From: JAMXLO01 sp046732975
Lineage (GTDB): Bacteria > Pseudomonadota > Alphaproteobacteria > Acetobacterales > Acetobacteraceae
Direction: 5' to 3'
Assembly: GCA_046732975.1 (NCBI GenBank)
Contig: JBKPOG010000111.1
Location: 1 to 26,828, forward strand
DNA: 26,828 nucleotides
The translations under genes were made by a program, and so were the position numbers. The notes under the pieces are model-generated. The model had not been told where the DNA came from. It saw only the letters and a program-made list of their open reading frames with translations, and did no database searches. Shown here one piece after another: positions 1-8,237 of the stretch. Positions within the stretch are counted from its first letter, which is position 1, and every line of letters begins with the position of its first letter.

Positions 1-2
1 TG

Positions 3-1445
3 TCCAGCTCCGACGACTACACCAATGTCGCCCTGCCTACCTTCACTGGTAGCTATGTCGCCGGAGACACAGTAACACTGTTCGACGGAGCCACGGTGAT
101 CGGCAGTGCCGTGGCGTCGACGACCGGTCAGTGGAGCATCACCGCCACAACGAAGCTTCCTGATGGCGTCCACCAGATCAGAGCTCAGGCGTTCGACGGG
201 TTCGGTGATGTCAGCCCCATGTCGGCGGCGTTGGCGGTGACTGTGGATACCCTAGCGGCGATCCCGACCAACCTGGCTCTGGCAGCAGGGTTGGAATCGG
301 GTGGGCACAACATCACCGGTGCCAGTATGCCTAGCTTCACCGGCAACGGCGAGGCAAACGGCCGGATCACCATCTATGACGGCACCACAGTGTTGGGGAC
401 CGGAACCGTCGCAGCGAATGGAACCTGGTCGGTTATCGACACCGTGCCCTTGGCAAAGGGGGTGCACAGCATCACTGCGGTCGAGCAGGACCTGGCAGGC
501 AACATCGGCACGGCATCCGCAGGTCTGTCGATCACCATCGACACCGCGCCCTCGGCTGGCGGGGTTGCCGCGCTGCCGCCGGATGCAATTCTCGGCGCCA
601 GCGCTACCGCGAGTCTCACGGTCAGCATGGGCCAAGTTGTAGCCGTGAACGGAGGCACGCCAACGCTGACCTTGAACAATGGTGGAACCGCTACTTACGC
701 CTCCGGTTCTGGTAGCGACACGCTGACATTCAACTACACCGTGGCGCCAAAGCAGGATATTTTACAGCTGTCGGTGATCGGCATCAACCTGAACGGTGCG
801 ACGGTAACCGACTCCCTCGGTGCAGCGGCTGATTTCTCTCACGTCGCGCTCACGCCACCCGGTTGGTTGGAGATCGCTCCAAGTGCGATCGCTGCATTCG
901 ACACGAGCACCCAAACGTCGGTGCCGGTGGTTGCCAACCACTACAAAGGGCCGGTCGCAAACCTGCAGGGCGAATACATCAATGTCACCAGCGACAACCT
1001 GAATGTTACCGCTTCGACGCCGAACTGGTTCATTCACTCGGGTAGTGGCATGGATGCGATCGCGGTCAACAGCGGCACCAACGTGCTCGATGGTGGCACC
1101 GGCTCGAACTTCCTCGTCGGTGGCAGCGGGATTGACACGTTCTTTGTCGACGATCGCAGCGCATCTGCCGACATTTGGAGCACCGTTGTCGGCTTCCACC
1201 AAGGTGACGCAGCGACGATCTGGGGAGTCACACCGCAGGACTTCAAGCTTGACTGGGTCAATGACCAGGGCGCGGCCGGCTACACCGGGCTAACTTTGCA
1301 CGCCACAGCGCCCTCCGCGCCAACGGCATCGCTGACACTTGCCGGATATACCCAGACTGACCTGACCAACGGTCGCCTGACCGTGCAATTCGGCACTGAT
1401 GCGGCGAGCGGCAGTAGCTACATGTATATTCACGGGAACACCTGA
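3..1445 (+). CDS. Secreted Ig-like/RTX repeat protein, 5'-truncated
   Basis: The reading frame is already open at the left edge of the window, so only the last 480 residues are visible. They begin with parts of two bacterial Ig-like repeats, recognisable by recurrent blocks such as 'FTG...G.ITIYDG.TV.GTGTV..NGTWS' and 'KGVHSITAVEQDLAGN' and spaced about 95 residues apart. Next comes a repeat of the type rich in 'GGTPTLTLNNGGTATY', common in large bacterial adhesins. A single degenerate RTX-like stretch (LDGGTGSNFLVGGSGIDTF) follows, then a C-terminal domain of about 100 residues. This layout is typical of large surface or secreted proteins exported by a type I system, where the signal is at the C terminus. 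Export is inferred because no transporter gene is visible. It may be a biofilm adhesin given the pel genes next door, but it could be unrelated. A hairpin follows the stop. Confidence 0.8.
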   Translation, partial: SSSDDYTNVALPTFTGSYVAGDTVTLFDGATVIGSAVASTTGQWSITATTKLPDGVHQIRAQAFDGFGDVSPMSAALAVTVDTLAAIPTNLALAAGLESGGHNITGASMPSFTGNGEANGRITIYDGTTVLGTGTVAANGTWSVIDTVPLAKGVHSITAVEQDLAGNIGTASAGLSITIDTAPSAGGVAALPPDAILGASATASLTVSMGQVVAVNGGTPTLTLNNGGTATYASGSGSDTLTFNYTVAPKQDILQLSVIGINLNGATVTDSLGAAADFSHVALTPPGWLEIAPSAIAAFDTSTQTSVPVVANHYKGPVANLQGEYINVTSDNLNVTASTPNWFIHSGSGMDAIAVNSGTNVLDGGTGSNFLVGGSGIDTFFVDDRSASADIWSTVVGFHQGDAATIWGVTPQDFKLDWVNDQGAAGYTGLTLHATAPSAPTASLTLAGYTQTDLTNGRLTVQFGTDAASGSSYMYIHGNT

Positions 1446-1544
1446 GGCGGAGACGTCAAGGGTGTTGGCGGGGCCGGAACCAAATGGGCAGCGCCAGCCC
1501 TCCGGCAAAACAAGCCAGACCCAACCGGGTCGAACACAGGCGCC

Positions 1545-1574
1545 CGCCGGCGATCACTCGATGGATCGCCGGCG
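1545..1574 (+). terminator. Hairpin after the RTX-like gene
   Basis: A perfect 11-bp inverted repeat (CGCCGGCGATC at 1545-1555, its complement at 1564-1574) encloses an 8-base loop. A pyrimidine-rich but interrupted T stretch (TTCTTTCTTT) starts about 11 bases further on. Position and GC-rich stem fit an intrinsic terminator for the upstream gene. The T tract is not directly adjacent, so termination may be weak. The stretch 1446-1625 holds no gene and must contain the promoter of the plus-strand pel block if that is transcribed separately; I could not fix a promoter. Confidence 0.6.
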
Positions 1575-1625
1575 TGAGTATCACACATTCTTTCTTTGAT
1601 CGTGCATGAACAGGATCGTTATCTA

Positions 1626-2615
1626 ATGGGCAGCTATCTCGTAACTGGCGGATGCGGTTTTATCGGCTCGCATCTCGCCGATGCGCTGATTGCAGATGGC
1701 CACCTGGTGCGCATTCTCGATGATATGTCCACTGGTCGGATCGAGAACAAGCCCGCAGCAGCAGACCTTATCGAAGGCGATGTCGCAGATCCGGTTATTG
1801 TCGCCAGGGCGATGCGTGGCATGGACGGCTGCTTCCATCTCGCAGCGGTCGCATCGGTAGAACGCAGTAATCTGGAATGGCGTGCAACTCATCGTACAAA
1901 CCTTACCGGCAGCATAACCGTATTCGATGCTGCCCGGCGGGCTAAACGCACCAACCCAATCCCTGTGGTGTATGCTTCTTCCGCCGCGGTATACGGTCAG
2001 TGCGCGGATGTTCCGCTCCGCGAAACCTCCGTCACAAGACCACTCTCCGCCTATGGAGCGGACAAGCTCGGAAGCGAACTCCACGGTGCAGCGGCGTGGC
2101 ACGTGCATGGTGTCCCGACAACGGGATTGCGGTTCTTCAATGTGTACGGCCCGAGGCAGGATCCGACTTCGGCCTATTCTGGTGTCATCTCGATATTTTG
2201 CGATCGCTTGGCGGCCGGCCGTCCGATTACCTTATACGGCGACGGTGGTCAGTCGCGCGACTTTGTTTTCGTCAGAGATATTGTCGGGGGCCTGACCGCG
2301 GCAATGCGACGCGCGACGAACGGCGCGAGCGTCTACAATCTTTGCACGGGACGATCAACGACCATCCTGGAACTCGCCGCGACCATTGCCGAAGTACTCG
2401 GTGTAAGGCCACACATCAGCTTCGCGCCCGAGAGACAGGGTGACATAAAAGTATCGTGCGGCGATCCGTCGAAAGCCGGGGTTGAGCTTGGCTTCTCACC
2501 GGAGACCAGCCTCGCCCAGGGATTGATGAAGACGCTTTCCGCATCGCTACCCACCAGTTCCATCGCCGGTCTGCTGATGCCACGCATGCCGGGAATCGAG
2601 TTACGACATGATTGA
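1626..2615 (+). CDS. NAD-dependent UDP-sugar 4-epimerase, PelX-like
   Basis: Extended short-chain dehydrogenase/reductase of 329 residues, normal for GalE/WbpP-type epimerases. The Rossmann fingerprint TGGCGFIGS is at residues 7-15, D32-D33 follow strand 2, the catalytic Ser lies in YASSAAVYG (116-124), and the Tyr/Lys pair is Y143-x3-K147. GLRFFNVYGPRQDP (167-180) is the usual substrate-loop signature. I chose ATG 1626 because it puts the first beta strand at the N terminus; a TTG at 1596 would add 10 residues. The predicted reaction is interconversion of UDP-GlcNAc and UDP-GalNAc (or UDP-Glc/UDP-Gal) in the cytoplasm. In Pseudomonas, PelX is a UDP-GlcNAc 4-epimerase linked to pel, so the PelX role here rests on context. 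The stop overlaps the pelA start by 8 bases, indicating translational coupling. A generic GalE or WbpP role cannot be excluded. Confidence 0.85.
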   Translation: MGSYLVTGGCGFIGSHLADALIADGHLVRILDDMSTGRIENKPAAADLIEGDVADPVIVARAMRGMDGCFHLAAVASVERSNLEWRATHRTNLTGSITVFDAARRAKRTNPIPVVYASSAAVYGQCADVPLRETSVTRPLSAYGADKLGSELHGAAAWHVHGVPTTGLRFFNVYGPRQDPTSAYSGVISIFCDRLAAGRPITLYGDGGQSRDFVFVRDIVGGLTAAMRRATNGASVYNLCTGRSTTILELAATIAEVLGVRPHISFAPERQGDIKVSCGDPSKAGVELGFSPETSLAQGLMKTLSASLPTSSIAGLLMPRMPGIELRHD

Positions 2616-3582
2616 AAATCACCGCCTGCAGAGGCCAAGTGCACTACGTGACGAGCAGCGCAAGGTCGTGCTCGACGCGAGCAATGAGATCGCGGAACGG
2701 CAGCTAGCGGTAGGCGGTGGGGGCCGGATCGTCAATTCCCGAAGGAGTCTGCTGGTGACGTTGCTTGCCTTCACTGCGCTTGCCATTCCCCGCTTGCACC
2801 GCGACAGCCAGGCACGCGAACAGGTCCGATTCCTGATCGATTACAGCAGCACCGTCGATCGCCGTGTTGACCATTACGACATAGCAGTTCTCGATGCGAA
2901 CGTTGCCCATCCCATCATCTCGGCTCGGCGTCCAGGTGCGATCTTTCTCGGCTATCTAAGCCTTGGAGAAATACACTCTGGACGTGACTACTTCTCCAAC
3001 GCCGCAGCAGAGGGCTTCATCCTCCGCCCGAATCCCAGCTGGCCGGACGCGCGCTTTGTCGATCTGCGCAACCAGCGCTGGCACGACAGGGTCATCAACC
3101 AGCTCGTTCCGGAGATTCTGGCAAAGGGCTTCAATGGTATTTTTCTCGACACGCTTGATGATGCGGAATTCCTGGAAAGGCAGGAACCCGCGCGTTGCGC
3201 GGGCATGGTGGATGCAGCGGCCGCATTGCTGCGCAAGATCCACCAACAATTCCCCGGCGTATCGCTGATGGTGAATCGTGGCTACGCGGTACTGCCGCGC
3301 GCAGCGGGCGCGTTCGACATGCTGCTTGGCGAGAGTGTCGTGACCACGTGGGACTCTGCGACGCATGGATATCGACCCACGTCAGAGTCCGACGCGCACT
3401 GGCAGATCGAGCAGATGCGGCAGGCGCAGCGGCGCGACCCGAAGTTGCGTCTGTTTTCACTGGACTATTGGAGCGCGGACGATCCGAAAGGGATCGCACG
3501 AATTTACGCGCAGGAGCGGATGAACGGGTTCATCCCGTATGTCGGCACGCGCGACCTGACCAAGATTGTGATAGAGCCATGA
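2608..3582 (+). CDS. pelA: PelA-like glycoside hydrolase, hydrolase domain only
   Basis: A 324-residue exported protein carrying the TIM-barrel domain of the TM1410/endo-alpha-1,4-polygalactosaminidase type found at the front of PelA. Visible marks are GYLSLGEI (115-122), GIFLDTLDD (177-185) with D181, LLGESV (239-244) with E242, SLDYW (284-288) and a final FIPYVGTRDL strand. D181 and E242 plausibly correspond to the catalytic pair of Pseudomonas PelA. R45-R46 followed by a hydrophobic run (LLVTLLAFTALAI, 48-60) looks like a signal peptide or anchor, giving a periplasmic location. The long leader before it is unusual. GTG 2755, preceded by AAGGAG, is an alternative start but would drop the arginines. 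Pseudomonas PelA is about 950 residues and adds a deacetylase region, which is missing here. The stop overlaps the pelB start (ATGA). Confidence 0.82.
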   Translation: MIENHRLQRPSALRDEQRKVVLDASNEIAERQLAVGGGGRIVNSRRSLLVTLLAFTALAIPRLHRDSQAREQVRFLIDYSSTVDRRVDHYDIAVLDANVAHPIISARRPGAIFLGYLSLGEIHSGRDYFSNAAAEGFILRPNPSWPDARFVDLRNQRWHDRVINQLVPEILAKGFNGIFLDTLDDAEFLERQEPARCAGMVDAAAALLRKIHQQFPGVSLMVNRGYAVLPRAAGAFDMLLGESVVTTWDSATHGYRPTSESDAHWQIEQMRQAQRRDPKLRLFSLDYWSADDPKGIARIYAQERMNGFIPYVGTRDLTKIVIEP

Positions 3583-6482
3583 TGTACTCTGCAACGTTGC
3601 GGCGATCTCCGCTGCCAATGCTGGCGTTGTTGGCGCTGGCAATCGGCCTCACGCTGACCCTGGTGCCGCATGGGCGAGAAATGGCGCTGCTGCGCTTGGC
3701 AGCGGGCGACTCGCGGGGTGCAGTCGCCGCGCTCGAGCAAATGGTTGCTGCAGGTGACCGCTCACCAGCCACGCTCTCCGCCCTGGCACGCGCGCTGGCA
3801 CGCACAGGCGACGTAGCGGCAGCAGCTCAGGTTCTCGAACGCCTGGCCGAGGAACGGCCGGGGGATCAAGCCGTGCTGGAGGCACTGGCTGGTCTGCAGC
3901 GTGATGCCGGGCGAACCGCCGGACTGATCGGCACCCTGCAAAGCCTGCAGGCCATCGCGCCAAGAGTGGAGTGGCAACGTGAGTTGGCGGACCTGCTTGG
4001 TAAGGCCGGCAGGTCGGATGATCGACGCCAAGCCCTGCGCGAACTGGTCAGGAATTTCCCTGCCCAGCCGGTCGACTATGTCAATCTGGCGCGGGCGGAA
4101 CTCGATGCCGGTGACCCAGCTGCCGGGGCAGTGGTGTTGCAGCAACTTACGGCGCGCACGCCGTCGGCGGCGGATGCCTCCGTGGTCGCGCTGCACCTCA
4201 GCATGTTGCTCGCCGCCGGCCAGCCCGAACAGGCTTTGCAGCGCGGCGGAGAATGGCTCGCAGGCCGATCAGATCTCGGCGTTGTCGCGCCGATCATCGG
4301 GGGTGCGCTTAGTGTCGGAGGGCGCCCTGACCTCGCCATCCGCCTGTTGCTGCCTTATGCAGCGCCTGGGGCCGATCCGGACCTGATCGCGGCCCTGGCA
4401 CAGGCTGAAACCGACGCCGGCCAACCCGAGCAAGGGCTGCGCCGGCTGGAACAGCTGGGGACCACTCTCCAGGCGATGGGGTCCGGCAAAACAGCGCTGC
4501 TACGCCTGCGCCTCGCGCTTGCCCTGCAGGAGGCGGACCGTGCGATGACAGCCGCCGAGATCGTCGGACTGCAACAAGTGCCGCCGGATCTCTTGGCCAG
4601 TCTGTCGCGTGCGTTCCTGACGGGAGATCGCACCGACGCCTTGCGGCACATTCTAGGTTCGGTGGGATCGAGCTTTCTGCAGACAGACACGGTGCTGGCT
4701 GCGCAGATATTCCTCGCGATCGGCGACGCCGCGGCTGCGCGACAGTGGAGCGACCGCGCCGCTCAGGTGGTGCTCACCCGGCCGGAGCAGGCAGTCGCGC
4801 TTGCAACTGTGGAACTCCGCCTCGGTCGCACTGATCGCGCCCTGAAAGTGCTGGAACTTGCCGTCGCCAATCCGGCATTGCCGGCAAGCGCGCTCGCCGA
4901 TGTCGCAAGACTTTATGTTCGCTCAGGGCATGCAGCGGAGGCTGCCGCTGCCTTCGACGCATTGCGCCACCAGCGGCCATCGCAGGCCGCAGAAGTTGCC
5001 TGGGCGCTCGCCGCTACAGCGGCCGGCCGCGGCAGCGAAGTTGGCGCATGGTTTGCCGCGCATGCGGGACAGGATCTTTCTCCAGACACGTTGCAGGACT
5101 TAGTATACCTTGCAACCGATGCGGGAGAGGCGAATCTGGCAATGAAGGCGGCAGAACGACTGGTGGCTCTTCGGCCTGGAGGTGCGGAGTCGCTGTTGCT
5201 CGCGCGCACCCTGCTGAACGCAAAACAGGCCCGGCGCGCCTTGGATCAACTACGGGCGTTGCCGGCTGGGACATCAGTGCCGGACGATCTGCGCGAGGCA
5301 GTGCTGCTTGCCGCCTGGCGGCAGGGGGCGGATGTTGCTGACGAGTTGCGCGCTATCTGGCGGGGGCACCTCGCCGCGGCGACCACGGCGTCCCAGCGCG
5401 AAGCGGCGGTGGCCATATTGCTGGAGCTGCGATCCTACGGCGACGTGGTCCCCGTGCTGCGGCAGCTGGCGGAGCAGGACCCGGTTCACTGGATTGCGGT
5501 ATTCAGCGAGGCTGCCACTGCGGCCGGGCAGCGATCCGAGCTCCCCGCGTTCTGGGCAGAGGCGGCGATGCGGCAAGGGCTACCTGCGGAATTCCGGCGC
5601 CAACTCGCGTTTCGCGTGCTGCAGGCAGGAGACAAGCAGCGTGCCGAGCACGTGTTTCGGGTCCTTGCGCAGTCGGCGCCGCCGCAAGCCCCTGATGTTC
5701 AGATGTTGCTGTTCGTCTGGGGCCCCCGCCCCGCGACAGAGCAGCTGGCCTGGATCGAGGCAAGGGCACGACGGGCCCCCGCAGCTGAGAAGGCGGCGTG
5801 GATGACCATCCTGGTCGATCATGGTGCAGCGGCGCGAGCGATCGCTGTCTATCGCTCCAGCTCCTCGACAGACGCGAGCGATGCATTCACGGATGCATAT
5901 GCGACAGCTCTCGAATCGGCAGGCGACCGGGCAGCGTTGGCGACCATTCTGCGTGAGCAATTGCCGCGCACCTCCTCGCCCACCCGCTTGCAGCGATTTG
6001 CTCAGCTCGCTGAAAGCACGGGCGATTCGGAGTTGGAATGGCACGTGCTCGACAAGCTCGTGGCGGCGGGTGAGGACGGACCCAAGCTTCAGCGTCGGCT
6101 TGGAACGCTGGCCTTTCAGCGCCACAACATGAAAGTGGCGGAGCAGCATCTGTCGCGCTTCGTCGCGGACACCGGCGGTGACTATGAAACCCTCATGCTG
6201 CTGGGCAACATCGCTATGCGCAAACGCGACACCGGGGCGGCGCAGGCTTGGTTCACCAAAGGCCTGCAGAAGCTGCAGCAGTCAGGGGACCAGTCATTCC
6301 GTGCCAGGACGGTGGAGGCGAACCTGATGCATCGGCTCGGCCAGGACGACGAAGCGGCTCACCTTTATGAAAGGCTTCTGACCGAACGTCCCGCTGATCT
6401 GAACCTGCGTGCCGACTTCGTTGCCATGCTGATGGAACAGGGGGCACTACGGCGCGCTCGCGTAGTTCTGGAGCAACAATGA
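3579..6482 (+). CDS. pelB: PelB-like TPR scaffold protein (N-terminal half of PelB)
   Basis: A 967-residue protein with one N-terminal membrane anchor (LPMLALLALAIGLTLTL, residues 12-28), followed almost entirely by alpha-helical tetratricopeptide repeats. Helix pairs with 'G....A...L..L....P....' spacing run from about residue 35 to the end. This matches the anchor-plus-TPR part of Pseudomonas PelB, which guides the polymer through the periplasm and interacts with PelA. There the beta-barrel follows in the same chain; here the frame stops at 6480-6482 in the middle of a TPR-like segment and the barrel is a separate gene. The frame is open back to 3195, but the start must be ATG 3579 or 3582: earlier in-frame codons lie inside pelA, and the anchor follows directly from here. 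The 5' end overlaps the pelA stop as ATGA. Confidence 0.85.
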   Translation: MMYSATLRRSPLPMLALLALAIGLTLTLVPHGREMALLRLAAGDSRGAVAALEQMVAAGDRSPATLSALARALARTGDVAAAAQVLERLAEERPGDQAVLEALAGLQRDAGRTAGLIGTLQSLQAIAPRVEWQRELADLLGKAGRSDDRRQALRELVRNFPAQPVDYVNLARAELDAGDPAAGAVVLQQLTARTPSAADASVVALHLSMLLAAGQPEQALQRGGEWLAGRSDLGVVAPIIGGALSVGGRPDLAIRLLLPYAAPGADPDLIAALAQAETDAGQPEQGLRRLEQLGTTLQAMGSGKTALLRLRLALALQEADRAMTAAEIVGLQQVPPDLLASLSRAFLTGDRTDALRHILGSVGSSFLQTDTVLAAQIFLAIGDAAAARQWSDRAAQVVLTRPEQAVALATVELRLGRTDRALKVLELAVANPALPASALADVARLYVRSGHAAEAAAAFDALRHQRPSQAAEVAWALAATAAGRGSEVGAWFAAHAGQDLSPDTLQDLVYLATDAGEANLAMKAAERLVALRPGGAESLLLARTLLNAKQARRALDQLRALPAGTSVPDDLREAVLLAAWRQGADVADELRAIWRGHLAAATTASQREAAVAILLELRSYGDVVPVLRQLAEQDPVHWIAVFSEAATAAGQRSELPAFWAEAAMRQGLPAEFRRQLAFRVLQAGDKQRAEHVFRVLAQSAPPQAPDVQMLLFVWGPRPATEQLAWIEARARRAPAAEKAAWMTILVDHGAAARAIAVYRSSSSTDASDAFTDAYATALESAGDRAALATILREQLPRTSSPTRLQRFAQLAESTGDSELEWHVLDKLVAAGEDGPKLQRRLGTLAFQRHNMKVAEQHLSRFVADTGGDYETLMLLGNIAMRKRDTGAAQAWFTKGLQKLQQSGDQSFRARTVEANLMHRLGQDDEAAHLYERLLTERPADLNLRADFVAMLMEQGALRRARVVLEQQ

Positions 6483-6525
6483 GGCCGGTTCAGGGACTGC
6501 CGTCAGCCTTGCTCTTCTGGCGCTC
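6479..6525 (+). other. Probable frameshift in the signal-peptide region of the PelB barrel gene
   Basis: ATG 6479 overlaps the stop of the TPR gene (ATGA), exactly as at the other junctions in this block, but its frame ends after about 32 codons. The neighbouring frame, which continues into the barrel protein, encodes a hydrophobic stretch (TAVSLALLALL from 6496) that looks like a signal-peptide core yet has no ATG or GTG start after the in-frame TAG at 6463. Adding one G to the GGG run at 6493-6495 gives MRPVQG followed by that hydrophobic core, a good signal peptide. This is either a sequencing or assembly error in a short G run or a real one-base deletion. Confidence 0.7.
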
Positions 6526-8211
6526 TTGGACCTCAGGTCGCATAGCGCACGGGGAGAGATCGGGTCGCCCAGGGTGACGACGCCAGGTACCTCTGTGCCT
6601 GCCGGCGAAGCGGGCGCCATCAAGATCGTGCTCGGCCAACAGGAGCCGGGTGCGGCAAGAGGCGCGCTGGCTGCCGCGACGCCGCCGGGAGCCAGCGGCC
6701 GACGCGTAAGTTTCGCCCCGACGGACGGCGGTTTGCTCATCATTGTGCCGATGCAGGCAGCCGGGCAGGTCACACTGAAGCAGGACGGCCGTGAGATCTT
6801 GGTGTCGTTCCCGCACCCGCTGCCGGAGTTCAACGCGCAGGCCCTGCAGGACGAGTCTTCGGGACTATTGGAGGCCGTCAGCGTCGGATATGACACACTG
6901 CTTCTGCGTGTCTCCCCAGGGGTGACCGTCAGCAAGACGGCCGAACAAGGCGACGTGCGGCTCATGGTGCAGCCCACCACGGGCGGCACTGGCAGTGAAG
7001 TGCTCCCAGCCGAGGCCGCTACTGAATCAGACAAGGAAGGCGCGCAACGCCTGCGCATGCTGGGCGCCCAGCTCATGGCGCGTACCGGCCAGGTCTCGGA
7101 AGCGCGCGCGCAATTCGGCGACTTGATCCTGACGATGCCGGAAAACCCCGAACCGATGAGCGGGCTTGCGGGTGTGGAGCAGACGGCGGGCCGCTGGCGG
7201 CAGGCTCTGTCGCTCTATGAGCGGGCGCAGCAGCTCGATCCGGAAGATCCCTCCATCGCCGATGCTATTGACGCGATCAAACACGAGCACGCGCCGCGCC
7301 TGCGCGCCGACTTCGAATTTCGCCGCACCAATGCGGGTCAAGGTTCCGGCATCTCCACCGCAGCGATTGGCGGACTGAGCGGTCAACAGAATTTCGGCGA
7401 TGCCTGGCATCTTGGCGTGTCCATTAATACGGCGGGGGTGGACGCGTCGCAGGTGCAGCAGCCCAGTGGCGCGGTGGAATCCATCACCGGTGTTCGCCAG
7501 CGCAGCGAGCTTTCGCTGCAGCATGACAGCCTCAACGGCATTGTTGTCGCAGCCTCGGCATACCTGACCGGTGCGATCCCCGGCGTCGGGATTCGCGGCG
7601 AACTACCCGACGATCACGGCACCACTTACTTGCGTGCCGACTATCGCCGGCCCGACTGGGATTTCTTCCAGAGCATCGTAGACAACGGCACGAGGGACCG
7701 AGTCGCAATCGGCCGGCGTCAGGTGATCATCCAGGATCTGACAGCGCGTCTCGATGTCGGCGCGAATCGCTACAGTCTCCAGGGCTGGCCCAACCTCGCG
7801 ACGACGTTCACCGTCAACGGGGAACTTCGTCTGGCGAATTTTGCCGGCGTGCACGGCCTATCCATCGCCAGCGTGTTGGATGGCGAATACGTTAACAAGA
7901 TCGCGACAGGGATCAACGCAAGTGGGGAAACATTCAACCGCATCGATATCACCAACCGGGAGGTCTATGCCGGGGTGCTCGACTATGTCGGCAGCTGGAA
8001 GCTGGACACCAACAGTCGGGCGCTCAGCTATGAAGTTTCAGTAGGATATGGCGCGGACCGTTACGGCAAATCAGGCCCGATCCTCGCAGCCGTGCTTACC
8101 TATCCTGTGGGCGACTTCGAACTGGGACTGCGGGCCGGCTATGTCAACAATATCGGCCGTACGGCCGGAAGCACGGCGATATTCGCCGGATCGCTGACGC
8201 GGTTCTTCTGA
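6526..8211 (+). CDS. pelB: PelB-like outer-membrane beta-barrel protein with AMIN-like and TPR regions
   Basis: As read, the frame opens only at TTG 6526 (561 residues). The true gene probably starts at ATG 6479 with a one-base frameshift. Residues 58-150 are beta-rich and resemble an AMIN-type domain (alternating strands such as LLIIVPM, EILVSFP, TLLLRVS, VRLMVQP). Residues 172-252 form about two TPR units (WRQALSLYERAQQLDPEDP). From about 257 to the end are amphipathic strands typical of a porin, finishing in Phe as outer-membrane barrels do. DLTARLDVGANRYSLQGW is the kind of strand seen in the C-terminal porin of PelB. The predicted role is export of Pel polymer across the outer membrane, together with the TPR protein upstream. 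pelD begins one base after the stop. The AMIN-like assignment is the least certain part. Confidence 0.78.
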   Translation: MDLRSHSARGEIGSPRVTTPGTSVPAGEAGAIKIVLGQQEPGAARGALAAATPPGASGRRVSFAPTDGGLLIIVPMQAAGQVTLKQDGREILVSFPHPLPEFNAQALQDESSGLLEAVSVGYDTLLLRVSPGVTVSKTAEQGDVRLMVQPTTGGTGSEVLPAEAATESDKEGAQRLRMLGAQLMARTGQVSEARAQFGDLILTMPENPEPMSGLAGVEQTAGRWRQALSLYERAQQLDPEDPSIADAIDAIKHEHAPRLRADFEFRRTNAGQGSGISTAAIGGLSGQQNFGDAWHLGVSINTAGVDASQVQQPSGAVESITGVRQRSELSLQHDSLNGIVVAASAYLTGAIPGVGIRGELPDDHGTTYLRADYRRPDWDFFQSIVDNGTRDRVAIGRRQVIIQDLTARLDVGANRYSLQGWPNLATTFTVNGELRLANFAGVHGLSIASVLDGEYVNKIATGINASGETFNRIDITNREVYAGVLDYVGSWKLDTNSRALSYEVSVGYGADRYGKSGPILAAVLTYPVGDFELGLRAGYVNNIGRTAGSTAIFAGSLTRFF

Positions 8212-8237
8212 AATGCAACTTGGCCAAATGCAACTTG
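8211..8237 (+). repeat. 15-bp-period tandem repeat over the pelD start
   Basis: AAATGCAACTTG occurs at 8211-8222 and again at 8226-8237, separated by three bases (GCC). Because the period is 15 bases, both copies carry an in-frame ATG (8213 and 8228). It looks like a small duplication of the start region, leaving a choice of start codon. Confidence 0.8.

Noticed and set aside
3195..3578. Open frame upstream of the PelB TPR start, overlapping pelA by about 390 bases
   Set aside because: It is out of frame inside pelA, has Arg-rich shadow-frame composition, and the membrane anchor follows directly from ATG 3579/3582.
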